DNA of 51,955 nucleotides from a virus: the IMG/VR virus record IMGVR_UViG_3300008516_000074, positions 1-51,955 of that record. One strand, written 5' to 3'. Numbering within the stretch: position 1 is the stretch's first letter; every line of letters starts with the position of its first letter. The notes under the pieces were generated by a model. That model saw nothing but the letters and a program-made list of their open reading frames with translations. It was not told the DNA's origin and did not search any database. Below are positions 34,249 to 42,704 of the stretch, piece after piece. A program made the position numbers and the translations under genes.

Positions 34249-34872
34249 ATGTCTGTAACATTAAATAATCAACCAGTAAGAGCAGAAGTTTCAATTGGAA
34301 GTTTAGGCACTATTAAAACACCAGACGTAGTTTCTTTTAGTGTTAGAAGATCTAGAAATCAAATGTGCGCAACTTTTCAAGCTAGTATAAAGGTTGATGC
34401 TGATGAATTGTCTTCAACTAAAGAAATTTTAAGTACAGAAATAGTTATAAAAGCTGGTCTTAAAAGCCATCTTAAAACTATATTTACTGGTAAAATTTAT
34501 AGTTGTGTAATCAATCCTATCAGAACTGATGCTTCTAAAGTTATGTTAAATTTAGCTGGTAAAGATGTTTTATCTAGGTTGGAAGGTCAAAAAATTAATA
34601 GACGTATTACGACATATAGAGATGGAAGTAATCCGCCAGAAAGGATTGGATATATTACAAATATTTTACGAAAAAATGTGCCTATTAGACAAAAATTTAA
34701 AACAAAGCTTTATAGTAAAGATCCTAAAGTTATATATGGAATACCAGCAGAGAGAATAGTAGAAACTCTTAAGGCATATATTCCAGAATTAAATAGAAAT
34801 ATACCAAAAGACACTGCTAGTTCTATTACGTATACTGTAGAAGAAAGAGCCGGTACTCCTGTAGGAGGTTAA
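34249..34872 (+). CDS. Putative tail hub-associated protein
   Basis: A 207-residue protein with a beta-rich N-terminal domain (V-R-R-S-R-N-Q-M, I-V-I-K-A-G, F-T-G-K-I). The organisation recalls hub proteins of the gp27/D type, where I-F-x-G-x-I follows a paired sheet. The C-terminal part, R-I-G-Y-I-T-N-I-L-R, is a predicted helix. It is tightly coupled to both neighbours, with a gap of 2 bases to the next gene. Function inferred from position and fold impression only. Confidence 0.45.
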   Translation: MSVTLNNQPVRAEVSIGSLGTIKTPDVVSFSVRRSRNQMCATFQASIKVDADELSSTKEILSTEIVIKAGLKSHLKTIFTGKIYSCVINPIRTDASKVMLNLAGKDVLSRLEGQKINRRITTYRDGSNPPERIGYITNILRKNVPIRQKFKTKLYSKDPKVIYGIPAERIVETLKAYIPELNRNIPKDTASSITYTVEERAGTPVGG

Positions 34873-34874
34873 TA

Positions 34875-35252
34875 ATGGAATTTTATAGCGGGAATGTTAC
34901 TAATGCTGTATGTAGTGTTAATGATAAATTAAAATTATGCAGACCCATAGGTTATAAGCCTGTTACATGGGAAGAAGGCGCAAATGAGGGCATTTATTTA
35001 AATGGTTTTAGGGTTGTATATCCAGAACTTGGTAAATTTGAGGGTACTCCAGAAGGGGACACTAATTGTGTCTACTATAGACATGAAAAAAGTGGTCGTC
35101 AAGTAATAGAGTTTATGTCAGCGGATTTGGGTAAACATTATTTTTATCTTATATTAGAAGGTATAGTAGTTCATGATCATGCTAGTATACCTCAAGGAGG
35201 ACCAGCTTATGCTACATATTATTCTGAACCTGAAGAAGTGGAGGAATCTTAA
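34875..35252 (+). CDS. Conserved-looking small tail-tip protein
   Basis: A 125-residue protein of unknown family, mainly beta, ending in an acidic tail (E-P-E-E-V-E-E-S). It is packed between tail-tip genes with gaps of 2 bases on both sides and an AGGAGG site ahead of the start, indicating co-translation with its neighbours as part of the distal tail. It has two cysteines near the N terminus and an aromatic-rich centre. No membrane segment. Confidence 0.5.
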   Translation: MEFYSGNVTNAVCSVNDKLKLCRPIGYKPVTWEEGANEGIYLNGFRVVYPELGKFEGTPEGDTNCVYYRHEKSGRQVIEFMSADLGKHYFYLILEGIVVHDHASIPQGGPAYATYYSEPEEVEES

Positions 35253-35254
35253 TA

Positions 35255-35857
35255 ATGGCTGATTGTTTTTGTGACATAGCAGCAACATTTCCTGTTCTAG
35301 CAGGATTAGGTATAATTTCAGCTTCTTTAAGATCTAATACTGAAATTATGCTGACAGAAGAAGGCATTGCTTTATATGGGGCAACTTTAGGAGATTTATC
35401 CATGACTGCTTACGCTGTAGAACCGGGTCTTGCATTAAAATGTCCTGGCCGAGCAGGAGTAAGTTTTGAATGGGATCAAAGAATGAGTTGTGATACTGGT
35501 AGAATTGAGGTGTATTTTATTCCTAGAGGAAAAAATAGAGCTAATATTGAAGGTGATGTTAGTGGTAACATAAGTTTATCTAATAAAATTAATTCATACG
35601 AAACTTTTAGTGCTTCTGCAGGAAGCGGTCCAACTACACCATACTTTAGAACAATTCATGAAGATGGGTGGGGTTTTAGTTATAGTGGAGGCCCATTATC
35701 TGTTAGTGATCAAAACGGTTTAGGTGAAATTAGTGTTGGTTTTTTTGGTTTTTTGCCTGGTGGGTCAAAATTATATTTAACTAGTTTTAGTTGGGAATGT
35801 ACACCACCAGCTGTTCCTGTAGTTTCTTATTCATTTATATTTGTTTATAATCCATAA
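35255..35857 (+). CDS. Putative tail-tip structural protein
   Basis: A 200-residue, beta-rich, Gly/Ser-rich protein. A Cys pair is near the start (C-F-C), and the second half has the repeated short strands typical of fibre or baseplate subunits. Start supported by GGAGG. No family recognised. Located in a run of small tail genes with minimal spacing (2 bases before, 14 after), so very likely co-transcribed. Confidence 0.5.
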   Translation: MADCFCDIAATFPVLAGLGIISASLRSNTEIMLTEEGIALYGATLGDLSMTAYAVEPGLALKCPGRAGVSFEWDQRMSCDTGRIEVYFIPRGKNRANIEGDVSGNISLSNKINSYETFSASAGSGPTTPYFRTIHEDGWGFSYSGGPLSVSDQNGLGEISVGFFGFLPGGSKLYLTSFSWECTPPAVPVVSYSFIFVYNP

Positions 35858-35871
35858 AATCGGGGGTCATC

Positions 35872-36168
35872 ATGTTAAATAAAGCATATGAAACAGAATC
35901 TTTTACACTTAGGTCTGCTGGACCTGTGCCAGTAAGTCATGGCACGTTTATAGTACAAACTTTTGGTGTAGATAAAGTAAAAATAAAAACATATGAAGCT
36001 ACAACACGTTTGTTGAAATCAGAGGACATGGCTGGACAACCTGGCGGCGAATACACGTCAGCAAGTTACCAAAGATTGCCTTATTTAACTACTTGGGGCG
36101 AGCAAGTATTTGGAGGCACAGAAATAGAAAAACCTGTTTTTGAAGATAATCATGAATTAGAATATTAA
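35872..36168 (+). CDS. Small tail-module protein
   Basis: A 98-residue protein of unknown function with predicted beta strands in the N-terminal half and a Gly/aromatic C-terminal half (L-P-Y-L-T-T-W-G-E-Q-V-F-G-G). GGGGG lies 7 bases before the ATG. Neighbours are small tail genes. Confidence 0.5.
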   Translation: MLNKAYETESFTLRSAGPVPVSHGTFIVQTFGVDKVKIKTYEATTRLLKSEDMAGQPGGEYTSASYQRLPYLTTWGEQVFGGTEIEKPVFEDNHELEY

Positions 36169-36180
36169 TGGGGGTATATT

Positions 36181-36417
36181 ATGGCAACAGAGTTTATGGA
36201 ATGTGCGTCTTTGTCTATTCAATATGATGCTACTGGAAAAGCTAGTATTTCTTTTACTATTATTAGAGATGATAATAGCGAAGTAACTGGATATAAAAAT
36301 CTTAGTTTTGGCGGCGTTAATTTTGATGGTGTTATAATGAGAAAGGAACAACAGTATCTTAGAGGAAGTGGCAAATGGTATCAATGGCAAATGCAATGGC
36401 AAGGTGTTGGTAATTAA
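36181..36417 (+). CDS. Small tail-module protein
   Basis: A 78-residue protein of unknown family. The C terminus has a Trp/Gln-rich segment (W-Y-Q-W-Q-M-Q-W) that should be a beta strand. A G-rich site (GGGGG) precedes the ATG by 9 bases. An HNH endonuclease gene directly follows, separating this gene from the structural gene at 37118, as expected of an endonuclease inserted between two adjacent tail genes. Confidence 0.5.
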   Translation: MATEFMECASLSIQYDATGKASISFTIIRDDNSEVTGYKNLSFGGVNFDGVIMRKEQQYLRGSGKWYQWQMQWQGVGN

Positions 36418-36447
36418 AAAGAAGAAGTAATAATTATGGAGAATATT

Positions 36448-37137
36448 ATGGAAATGAAAATTTGTACTAAATGTGGTGAGCCGAAAAATATAAAAGAATT
36501 TTCTAAATATTTTGATAATAGAGATGGTAAATATTATTATAAGAGTAAATGTAAAATTTGTTTGAAAGAATATCAGAAGCAATGGTATGAGGATAATAAA
36601 GAGTGGTGTAAAGAATACCGTAGAGACAATAAAGAAAGAACAGCAGAATATGATAGGCTGTATTATGAAAAGCATAAAAAGCGATATCATAAATATAATA
36701 AATGGTGGTACGAAAATCATAAAGAGCGTTATTGTAAACGTTATCAAGACAATAAAGAATACATGAGTGAGCAGCATAGACGATATAAAGAAAATAATAA
36801 ATTTAAAATAAATGCTTTAACTGCTAAGTACAGAGCTACTAAGAAAAACCAAATACCTTTAGACGCTGATTTAGAAAAAATTACTTATATTTATCAAGTT
36901 TGTGAAGCAATGAATTGGATAAGTGAAGAAAAATACGAAGTAGATCATATTAAACCTATTTCGAAAGGTGGCTTACACCACCAAGATAATTTGCAAATTT
37001 TACTTGCAGTGTTGAATTACGAGAAAAACGCTAAATGGCCTTTAACTAAAAAGGAAAAAATAAGATATAAAGGGTTAACTTTGGAAGATTGCAGAAATAA
37101 TTGGGAGGTTATTAAAAATGTCTATAATAATCGGTAG
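36448..37137 (+). CDS. HNH homing endonuclease
   Basis: About 229 residues. An N-terminal zinc knuckle pair (C-T-K-C and C-K-I-C) leads into a highly charged Tyr/Lys-rich helical repeat region. This ends in a C-terminal HNH nuclease with Y-E-V-D-H-I-K-P-I-S-K-G-G, then H-x-x-D-N-L-Q and a final N-Y-E-K-N. It is a free-standing mobile endonuclease that would cut phage DNA lacking the insertion. An ATG at 36436 is also in frame; 36448 has GGAG 6 bases upstream. Its last 20 bases overlap the start of the next structural gene and carry that gene's ribosome binding site. TAG stop. Confidence 0.9.
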   Translation: MEMKICTKCGEPKNIKEFSKYFDNRDGKYYYKSKCKICLKEYQKQWYEDNKEWCKEYRRDNKERTAEYDRLYYEKHKKRYHKYNKWWYENHKERYCKRYQDNKEYMSEQHRRYKENNKFKINALTAKYRATKKNQIPLDADLEKITYIYQVCEAMNWISEEKYEVDHIKPISKGGLHHQDNLQILLAVLNYEKNAKWPLTKKEKIRYKGLTLEDCRNNWEVIKNVYNNR

Positions 37138-37795
37138 TCTAACAACTGTAAATATTGATGGTACTGATGGCTTTCAATCTATACAGTGGGCTATGCAGGT
37201 ATCGCCTAATAGATTATGGCAACTTGGTAGTTGGGATCCATATAGAACTCAAGTAACTAAAACCATAACAGTAAATGTTACAACTTATGCTGGAACTGTT
37301 AACACAATGGCATTATCACCAAGTACATCTTGTATTAATAGTACTGCTGTAAAAGATATTTCTATTTCTGTTGCCGCATGTGGCCCAACTTCTGCTATTA
37401 ATTTTAGTGAGACTGGTATGTTTTTAATGACTTATGGATATTCAAAAGGAGATCCAATGGCATTTGGAACTGAAACTTGGTCTTTTCAAAAGTGGGTAGA
37501 CGCAGATGCTAGTGGTGATGAATTTTTGAATGTGTTAGCTCCAACAGCTGTTATACAAGGAAAAGCTGAAGGCAGTAAAACTGGTAATGTTACAAATTTT
37601 GGCATAGTATTTGAAGCTGATGGCCAAGTTACTGGACAACAAGGAAGTGTGTCGGCTGGTTTTCCAGGGCTAGGTAATGCTGACGAAACTACATATGGGC
37701 TGATTATTCAAGTTGGTGGTGGAAGTTTGGAAGAGTCTGGTAAAACTGGTGAGGCTAATGCCACGATACCGCATAGTCCGTTATATCTTGGGTAA
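37118..37795 (+). CDS. Virion structural protein (tube-like/baseplate)
   Basis: A 225-residue, beta-rich protein with few charged residues, starting M-S-I-I-I-G-S-L-T-T-V-N-I-D-G-T-D-G-F-Q. Gly/Ser/Thr-rich segments continue throughout, including a C-terminal G-L-I-I-Q-V-G-G-G-S. This composition recalls tail tube or baseplate ring subunits. The ribosome binding site (GGGAGG) lies within the 3' end of the HNH gene. Function not established. Confidence 0.55.
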   Translation: MSIIIGSLTTVNIDGTDGFQSIQWAMQVSPNRLWQLGSWDPYRTQVTKTITVNVTTYAGTVNTMALSPSTSCINSTAVKDISISVAACGPTSAINFSETGMFLMTYGYSKGDPMAFGTETWSFQKWVDADASGDEFLNVLAPTAVIQGKAEGSKTGNVTNFGIVFEADGQVTGQQGSVSAGFPGLGNADETTYGLIIQVGGGSLEESGKTGEANATIPHSPLYLG

Positions 37796-37806
37796 AGGAG
37801 TTTATT

Positions 37807-38238
37807 ATGAAAGAATTTATGATTTCTGAACGTTTTAGGTTAGAACTTCATTGGAAAAAAGTTAGTTATGAAAAAGAAGACATAGCTAATATTAAAGGAT
37901 GTTATTTAAGTGGACCAGTATTAAAAGAAGTGAAACAATTAAATGAAGAAGATTTTATAAAATTAGATTTTTCTAATCAATATATTATTTTTATTAAAAA
38001 TTATTACATAGCGAAATTATCTTGGTCTGGAGTGAAACATACAGCAGAAAAAATATTTCTTTATAACACTAAACTTGAAAATATTAATATAAATATTGTG
38101 CCTAAATTAAGAAATAATGATTATATTGTTATAGATACAAAAAATCATGAGGACGAAAAGCATCAATATCATATAACGTATATTTCATACTTATTAAAAG
38201 CAGACGGATCCTTGTATAATTTTGGCGGGAGTAAATAA
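37807..38238 (+). CDS. Small tail-module protein
   Basis: A 143-residue protein of unknown family rich in Ile, Asn, Lys and Tyr, with alternating beta strands and no enzymatic motif. Preceded by AAAGGAG and separated from the next gene by 2 bases, so likely part of the baseplate/fibre operon. Confidence 0.45.
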   Translation: MKEFMISERFRLELHWKKVSYEKEDIANIKGCYLSGPVLKEVKQLNEEDFIKLDFSNQYIIFIKNYYIAKLSWSGVKHTAEKIFLYNTKLENININIVPKLRNNDYIVIDTKNHEDEKHQYHITYISYLLKADGSLYNFGGSK

Positions 38239-38240
38239 TA

Positions 38241-38657
38241 ATGCCTAGAAATCCTAAAGATAGATGTGATTTGAGTTGGGAGCAAAGATTTGGAACTACT
38301 GCTATAGGCAATTTACCACAATATAAAACTAATACTTGTATTGAGTATACTATAGATATAGCTACTGTTCAAATAGAAGCCCCATGGGTTAGTTTAGATG
38401 ATTTCCATTATCATCATATTAAATGCCCATACTCAATTGAATCATCAAATCATGTAATTAGGCTAATATCTGGTAGTGATTGGCAATATGTAGATGTAGA
38501 AAATGAAGCTACAAGCCATACAGCTACAAGTGGAATTATGATTAAATATTCAAGAGGGTCAAAGTATGGATGGATGTGCGTTGATCCTGAATGTCCTTAT
38601 TATAATGGGACTGTTAGTGGTACTACTACAAGTGGTACTTGGTATTTTTATTGTTAA
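38241..38657 (+). CDS. Small Cys/His-containing tail-module protein
   Basis: A 138-residue protein of unknown family. It contains a H-Y-H-H-I-K-C-P-Y segment and a C-terminal C-V-D-P-E-C-P-Y-Y-N, which could bind a metal ion together. It ends in a Thr/Ser/Gly-rich beta stretch and a final Cys. Coupled to its upstream neighbour by a 2-base gap, with weak ribosome binding (GGCGGG). Confidence 0.45.
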   Translation: MPRNPKDRCDLSWEQRFGTTAIGNLPQYKTNTCIEYTIDIATVQIEAPWVSLDDFHYHHIKCPYSIESSNHVIRLISGSDWQYVDVENEATSHTATSGIMIKYSRGSKYGWMCVDPECPYYNGTVSGTTTSGTWYFYC

Positions 38658-38680
38658 AATATAAAAGGAGGGATTAAATT

Positions 38681-39658
38681 ATGGCAATAAGTGTTACGGT
38701 TTATGATTTGGAAAATTATCCAGATAATCCAAAAACTATAACCCTTGATGAAAAGTCTATAGTGCCTGCTGGACAGGAAGGCGATGAGAAATGGGTATTG
38801 TCTTTTGTTACCACAGCTTATAGTGATAATACAGCTCGTACAGCAATTCAAGATATTTATGTGCAAGAAATAAAAGGCGGGTGGTTAAAAAGTTCTGGAT
38901 TTCTTGGTACTGGTGGTAAATTTACCATAGGGGCTAGTAGTAAACAGCTTAAAATTAAAATAGATAATATTACTGGAGCTGTAGCTACCCCTGGCTATTA
39001 CACTATAACTTTAACAGAAGGCACTAATTTACCTGGTGATGTTATAGCTTCAGATATGGAAACACAGATAAGAGTGCTTCCTGATGATGTTTCTTGGGTA
39101 GTTGCTGATGATGCTTATAAATTAGCTTATATGAACGCTTCAGTGGAGTATATAGACGGTAGATTTTGGATTATTTCAGGTTCTGTATCTCCTTATTATA
39201 CTGGCGCTTCTAGGTCTTCTGTAAAGGTTGCTAAAGTTACCGCTGATACTTGTTATGAATCATTAGGGTTTGATTTATCAATAGATAGTGAAACTATAGC
39301 TAGTACTTCTATAAAAGAAGCTTTAATTACTTCTAGTTATACTACTGATAATACCCCATTGGCTATAGATTCTGGTACTGGTGTTGTAGCTGGTGACTGT
39401 TTAATGATTACTGATGGTACTAATACAGATTATTTTACTGCTATTAGTGGTACAACTGATACAAGTATTGTAGTTCCTACTATGGCAACACATAATTATG
39501 TTGGCATTACTCATGATTATGCTCAAGATGTGTCAAAAGTTCAGATATTAAGAGAACAAGATCCAGAGCAAGCGCCTGTTGCTTATTATGATATAGTTGA
39601 TAGTATTGTTCGTTGGGGTATAAAATCAATTGTAAACCAAATAGATTTTAGTTCATAA
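38681..39658 (+). CDS. Tail fibre/baseplate protein with flagellin-hook-like segment
   Basis: A 325-residue beta-rich protein. Around residues 90-130, G-K-F-T-I-G-A-S-S-K-Q-L-K-I-K-I-D is followed by G-Y-Y-T-I-T-L-T-E-G-T-N-L-P-G-D-V-I-A. This resembles the hook repeat of flagellins and of fibre-like phage proteins, where a short I-x-V-D-G strand precedes T-L-x-x-G-x-Y and a helix. A similar segment occurs in the protein at 46876. Strong ribosome binding site (AAAGGAGGG). Likely a peripheral adsorption-apparatus protein. Confidence 0.55.
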   Translation: MAISVTVYDLENYPDNPKTITLDEKSIVPAGQEGDEKWVLSFVTTAYSDNTARTAIQDIYVQEIKGGWLKSSGFLGTGGKFTIGASSKQLKIKIDNITGAVATPGYYTITLTEGTNLPGDVIASDMETQIRVLPDDVSWVVADDAYKLAYMNASVEYIDGRFWIISGSVSPYYTGASRSSVKVAKVTADTCYESLGFDLSIDSETIASTSIKEALITSSYTTDNTPLAIDSGTGVVAGDCLMITDGTNTDYFTAISGTTDTSIVVPTMATHNYVGITHDYAQDVSKVQILREQDPEQAPVAYYDIVDSIVRWGIKSIVNQIDFSS

Positions 39659-39668
39659 AGGATAATAT

Positions 39669-40178
39669 ATGGCAGAACTGTATGTGACAAATAGTCTTGG
39701 TAATTTAACTGTAAAATTTAATATTTCTTTGCGCTATTTTGTTGTAAAAGGTGAAGAAGGCGAACATCTGTGGACAATAGAAATAGGTACTACACATGAA
39801 GATATAAGTGGAGATAGTATTTCTGCGAAAAAAATTCATAATGTTGTGGCTAAAAATTTGGATGAGGTAATAGAAAGTGCTTTAGCTGATCTATGTTCAC
39901 AAATAGATTGGAGCCCACTAGTTGAGGACAAACGAGCCCCTTTTATAGACAATTTTTCGCCGAGTGGAGGTGATATACCTATAACTGCAAATATAGAAAT
40001 AGTAATTAAGGATAAATTGCCATCAGCTGGTATAGATATATCTAATATGAAAGTGATTTTAAATAATAGTATGCAAGATTTCGACATAACTAGTGAAGTT
40101 GAAGTTGTGGATGCTTATTATAATGAGTATAAATTAAGGTGGTCGCCACCATTAAGAGTATATAATACATATGATTAA
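39669..40178 (+). CDS. Tail protein with C-terminal Ig-like domain
   Basis: A 169-residue protein. After a beta-rich N terminus, residues about 108-169 carry A-P-F-I-D-N-F-S-P-S-G-G-D, then I-T-A-N-I-E-I-V-I-K-D and G-I-D-I-S-N-M-K-V. This is a bacterial Ig-like pattern that recurs near the end of the 873-residue protein at 42705 (A-P-Y-I-I-N-E-N-P...G-V-N-I-D-T-L). Ends 14 bases before the first of three paralogous fibre-like genes. Confidence 0.55.
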   Translation: MAELYVTNSLGNLTVKFNISLRYFVVKGEEGEHLWTIEIGTTHEDISGDSISAKKIHNVVAKNLDEVIESALADLCSQIDWSPLVEDKRAPFIDNFSPSGGDIPITANIEIVIKDKLPSAGIDISNMKVILNNSMQDFDITSEVEVVDAYYNEYKLRWSPPLRVYNTYD

Positions 40179-40192
40179 GAAGGAGCGGTATT

Positions 40193-41470
40193 ATGGGATA
40201 TGAAAATATAAAATTAATTAAGGATCAGCAAGATAATTTTACTGTGGATCAGGGGTATTTCTATACTTTTGATCATGATCAAGACAGTTTGCTTCAAAAA
40301 ACTGATGATGGGAATACATCGTTTACTTATCCATTTGATACATTACTAGGTAATACAGCTACTGATATAGTTAAAAGTGCTGAGTTTGACGGTGTATATT
40401 TTTGGAGCCTTCAAAATAAATCTGATAGAGTATCAATTAAACGCTGGAAGATAGATAATTATATATGTAAACTTAAACAAACTTTCGATTATTTAGACAG
40501 CGATCCTAATCATAATTATGATTCATACGCTTTTTCTGTTGAACATTATCATACAACATTAAATGGGGCTACAGTAAGTGGTAGTAGCACTATATATTTA
40601 AATGAATATTCTGATCATAATTCTATGAGTTTTACAACTACTAGTGGAGCTGGTGTTATTTTACATATAGGCCCAAATTCTAATGGTGAAGAAGAAGATG
40701 TAGAAGTTGCTACTACTGTATCTGGTGGTGTAACTATTAATGGTACTACTCAATATGATTATGATGGTGGAGCCGCAGTAAATTATTACACTCATATTTG
40801 GATGTTTAATAATTATGATGGTTTAGACAGTACTGGAGCATTATATAAATTTGATGCTTATACTGGTGATTATTTAACTAGGTATGGAAGTGGTGCTTAT
40901 AATAGTGTTTCAGCTGCAACTTTTTATAATGTTGATTCATTCGCTGCGTATGGAAATGTTGATACATTAGCTTATGTTAAAGGAACTAATACTTTATTTA
41001 TTAATACTGGACAGGCCGGTGCTACATTGCCTTATTATGGTTCTATGGTTATGGATAATGTTAAGAAGGACGAAGCTACAGTTAGACCAGTATACGATAT
41101 AGTAATGGATGACCAGAACGTTTATAGATTGCAAGACGGTGCTACTTATTATGGAGTTGATAATGAGTGGACTTATTATAGTTATCAATTATCTTCCCTT
41201 GATTCTTTTGTAACTTCTATTTCATTAGCTGCTTATCCAGCTATAATTGCTGCTAATCAAGTAAGTACGTCTGATATAGTTGCTATTGTTAAGGATCAAT
41301 TCTTGCAGCCGATAGTTGCAAGACTAGTAACGTTTACTGATGATAATACTCTTGGTATTATAATAGGCTCACCAGATAATACTGATGCTGATGGTAAAGC
41401 TCAGGTTGTTTATAAATCTGGTAATGATGCTACAGAAGTAAAAATTACTGCGGTAGTCGAGCAGACATAA
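40193..41470 (+). CDS. Fibre-like protein, paralogue 1 of 3, with Ig-like C-terminus
   Basis: 425 residues. Shared with the next gene are Y-E-N-I, V-D-Q-G-Y-F-Y, R-W-K-I-x-N-x-I-C, V-E-H-Y-H-T-T and Y-R-L-Q-D-x-A-T-Y-Y-G, all at matching positions. The repeated short strands with aromatic turns suggest a propeller- or sandwich-like receptor-binding body. The last 85 residues (I-V-A-I-V-K-D-Q-F...T-F-T-D-D-N) look like an invasin-type (Big_1) Ig domain. AAGGAG precedes the ATG. Probably part of the host-recognition apparatus. Confidence 0.6.
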   Translation: MGYENIKLIKDQQDNFTVDQGYFYTFDHDQDSLLQKTDDGNTSFTYPFDTLLGNTATDIVKSAEFDGVYFWSLQNKSDRVSIKRWKIDNYICKLKQTFDYLDSDPNHNYDSYAFSVEHYHTTLNGATVSGSSTIYLNEYSDHNSMSFTTTSGAGVILHIGPNSNGEEEDVEVATTVSGGVTINGTTQYDYDGGAAVNYYTHIWMFNNYDGLDSTGALYKFDAYTGDYLTRYGSGAYNSVSAATFYNVDSFAAYGNVDTLAYVKGTNTLFINTGQAGATLPYYGSMVMDNVKKDEATVRPVYDIVMDDQNVYRLQDGATYYGVDNEWTYYSYQLSSLDSFVTSISLAAYPAIIAANQVSTSDIVAIVKDQFLQPIVARLVTFTDDNTLGIIIGSPDNTDADGKAQVVYKSGNDATEVKITAVVEQT

Positions 41471-41480
41471 GGAGTAATCA

Positions 41481-42692
41481 ATGTCTTACGAAAATATTCG
41501 ATTCAGAAAACCTAATATGGTTGTTGATCAAGGATATTTTTATATGCTTGACGAGGATTGGGATGCTTTGGTGGAAAAATTAGATGATGGTACAGTGTCT
41601 TTTACATACCCATTAGACACTACTATTTCTAATCCGATTAAAGATCTTGAACAAGATGGCATAAATTTCTGGTCTCTCGAAAATCCTGGTGGTGGGACTG
41701 TTAATATTAAAAGATGGAAAATAGAAAATAGTATATGTAATTTAAAAGATACTTTTAATCTTTCGCCTGGATATAGCTCAGAAGCTTTTACTGTAGAACA
41801 TTACCACACTACTGTATCGACAACTATTTCTGGCGGTGATAGTAATATTCAAGTAAGTAGGTATTATGATACAGTTATAAGTGGTGGGGTTACTTTAACA
41901 TTAGGACCAAATAATTCGGATCAATACGAAGATGTTGTTGTAAATTCAGTAAGTGGTACTAATATTACTTTAACTTCTGGTACACAATATTCATATGAAA
42001 TAGGTGATGGAGTAAATTTTTATTTATATTTGTGGGTTTTTAACAGTGATGGGGCAGGCTCTTTGTGTCAAATTGACGCGTGGACTGGAAATTTGTTAAA
42101 TCAATATAATGATAGTGAATATGATGATATAACTGCTTGTACTTTTGCTAGAATTAATAATGTGTTTAGTTCTAATGTTGATGCTTTAATTTATGTAAAA
42201 ACAACTAATCTTAAATTTGTAAACATAAATACTTTAGCTAATTATGGTATTATGACCATGGATAATTTGAGAAAAAATGGGTCCACTATTATTCCAATAT
42301 ATGATTTAGCTATTTCTGGTAATACTATTTATAGATTACAGGATGAGGCTACTTATTATGGAACTGATAATGATTGGGGCTCACTTTATAATTATCAAGT
42401 ATCTACAGTAAGGCCTTTTATTGATTCCATAACTGTGTCAGCTTTTCCATTAATTTTACCAGCTAATGCAAAAAATGTTACTCAAATTACAGCATTAGTA
42501 AATGATCAATATGGAAATGGTGCGGAATATAAACCAGTGTTTTTTACTGATAATGATAGTGTTGGATATATTTTAACTAACCCAGCTTATACAGATTATT
42601 TTTTCGGCACAGGAGAGGCTAAAACTGCTTATAGGGCAGGCGTAGATATTCATACAGTAAATATAGAAGGAACTGTTACCCAATATGATTAA
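41481..42692 (+). CDS. Fibre-like protein, paralogue 2 of 3, with Ig-like C-terminus
   Basis: 403 residues, the closest relative of paralogue 1, with the same order of motifs: Y-E-N-I, V-D-Q-G-Y-F-Y, Y-R-L-Q-D-E-A-T-Y-Y-G and the C-terminal A-L-V-N-D-Q-Y-G-N-G-A of a Big_1-type Ig domain. Tandem position (10 bases after paralogue 1) indicates local duplication. Ribosome binding site AAGGAG. No catalytic residues are apparent. Confidence 0.6.
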   Translation: MSYENIRFRKPNMVVDQGYFYMLDEDWDALVEKLDDGTVSFTYPLDTTISNPIKDLEQDGINFWSLENPGGGTVNIKRWKIENSICNLKDTFNLSPGYSSEAFTVEHYHTTVSTTISGGDSNIQVSRYYDTVISGGVTLTLGPNNSDQYEDVVVNSVSGTNITLTSGTQYSYEIGDGVNFYLYLWVFNSDGAGSLCQIDAWTGNLLNQYNDSEYDDITACTFARINNVFSSNVDALIYVKTTNLKFVNINTLANYGIMTMDNLRKNGSTIIPIYDLAISGNTIYRLQDEATYYGTDNDWGSLYNYQVSTVRPFIDSITVSAFPLILPANAKNVTQITALVNDQYGNGAEYKPVFFTDNDSVGYILTNPAYTDYFFGTGEAKTAYRAGVDIHTVNIEGTVTQYD

Positions 42693-42704
42693 GGGGATTA
42701 TTAA

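Noticed and set aside
36157-36777. A 206-codon open frame on the minus strand, hydrophobic throughout
   Set aside because: It is antisense to the Lys/Asn/Tyr-rich HNH endonuclease. The hydrophobic residues are what the complement of AAA/AAT/TAT codons gives, and there is no ribosome binding site.
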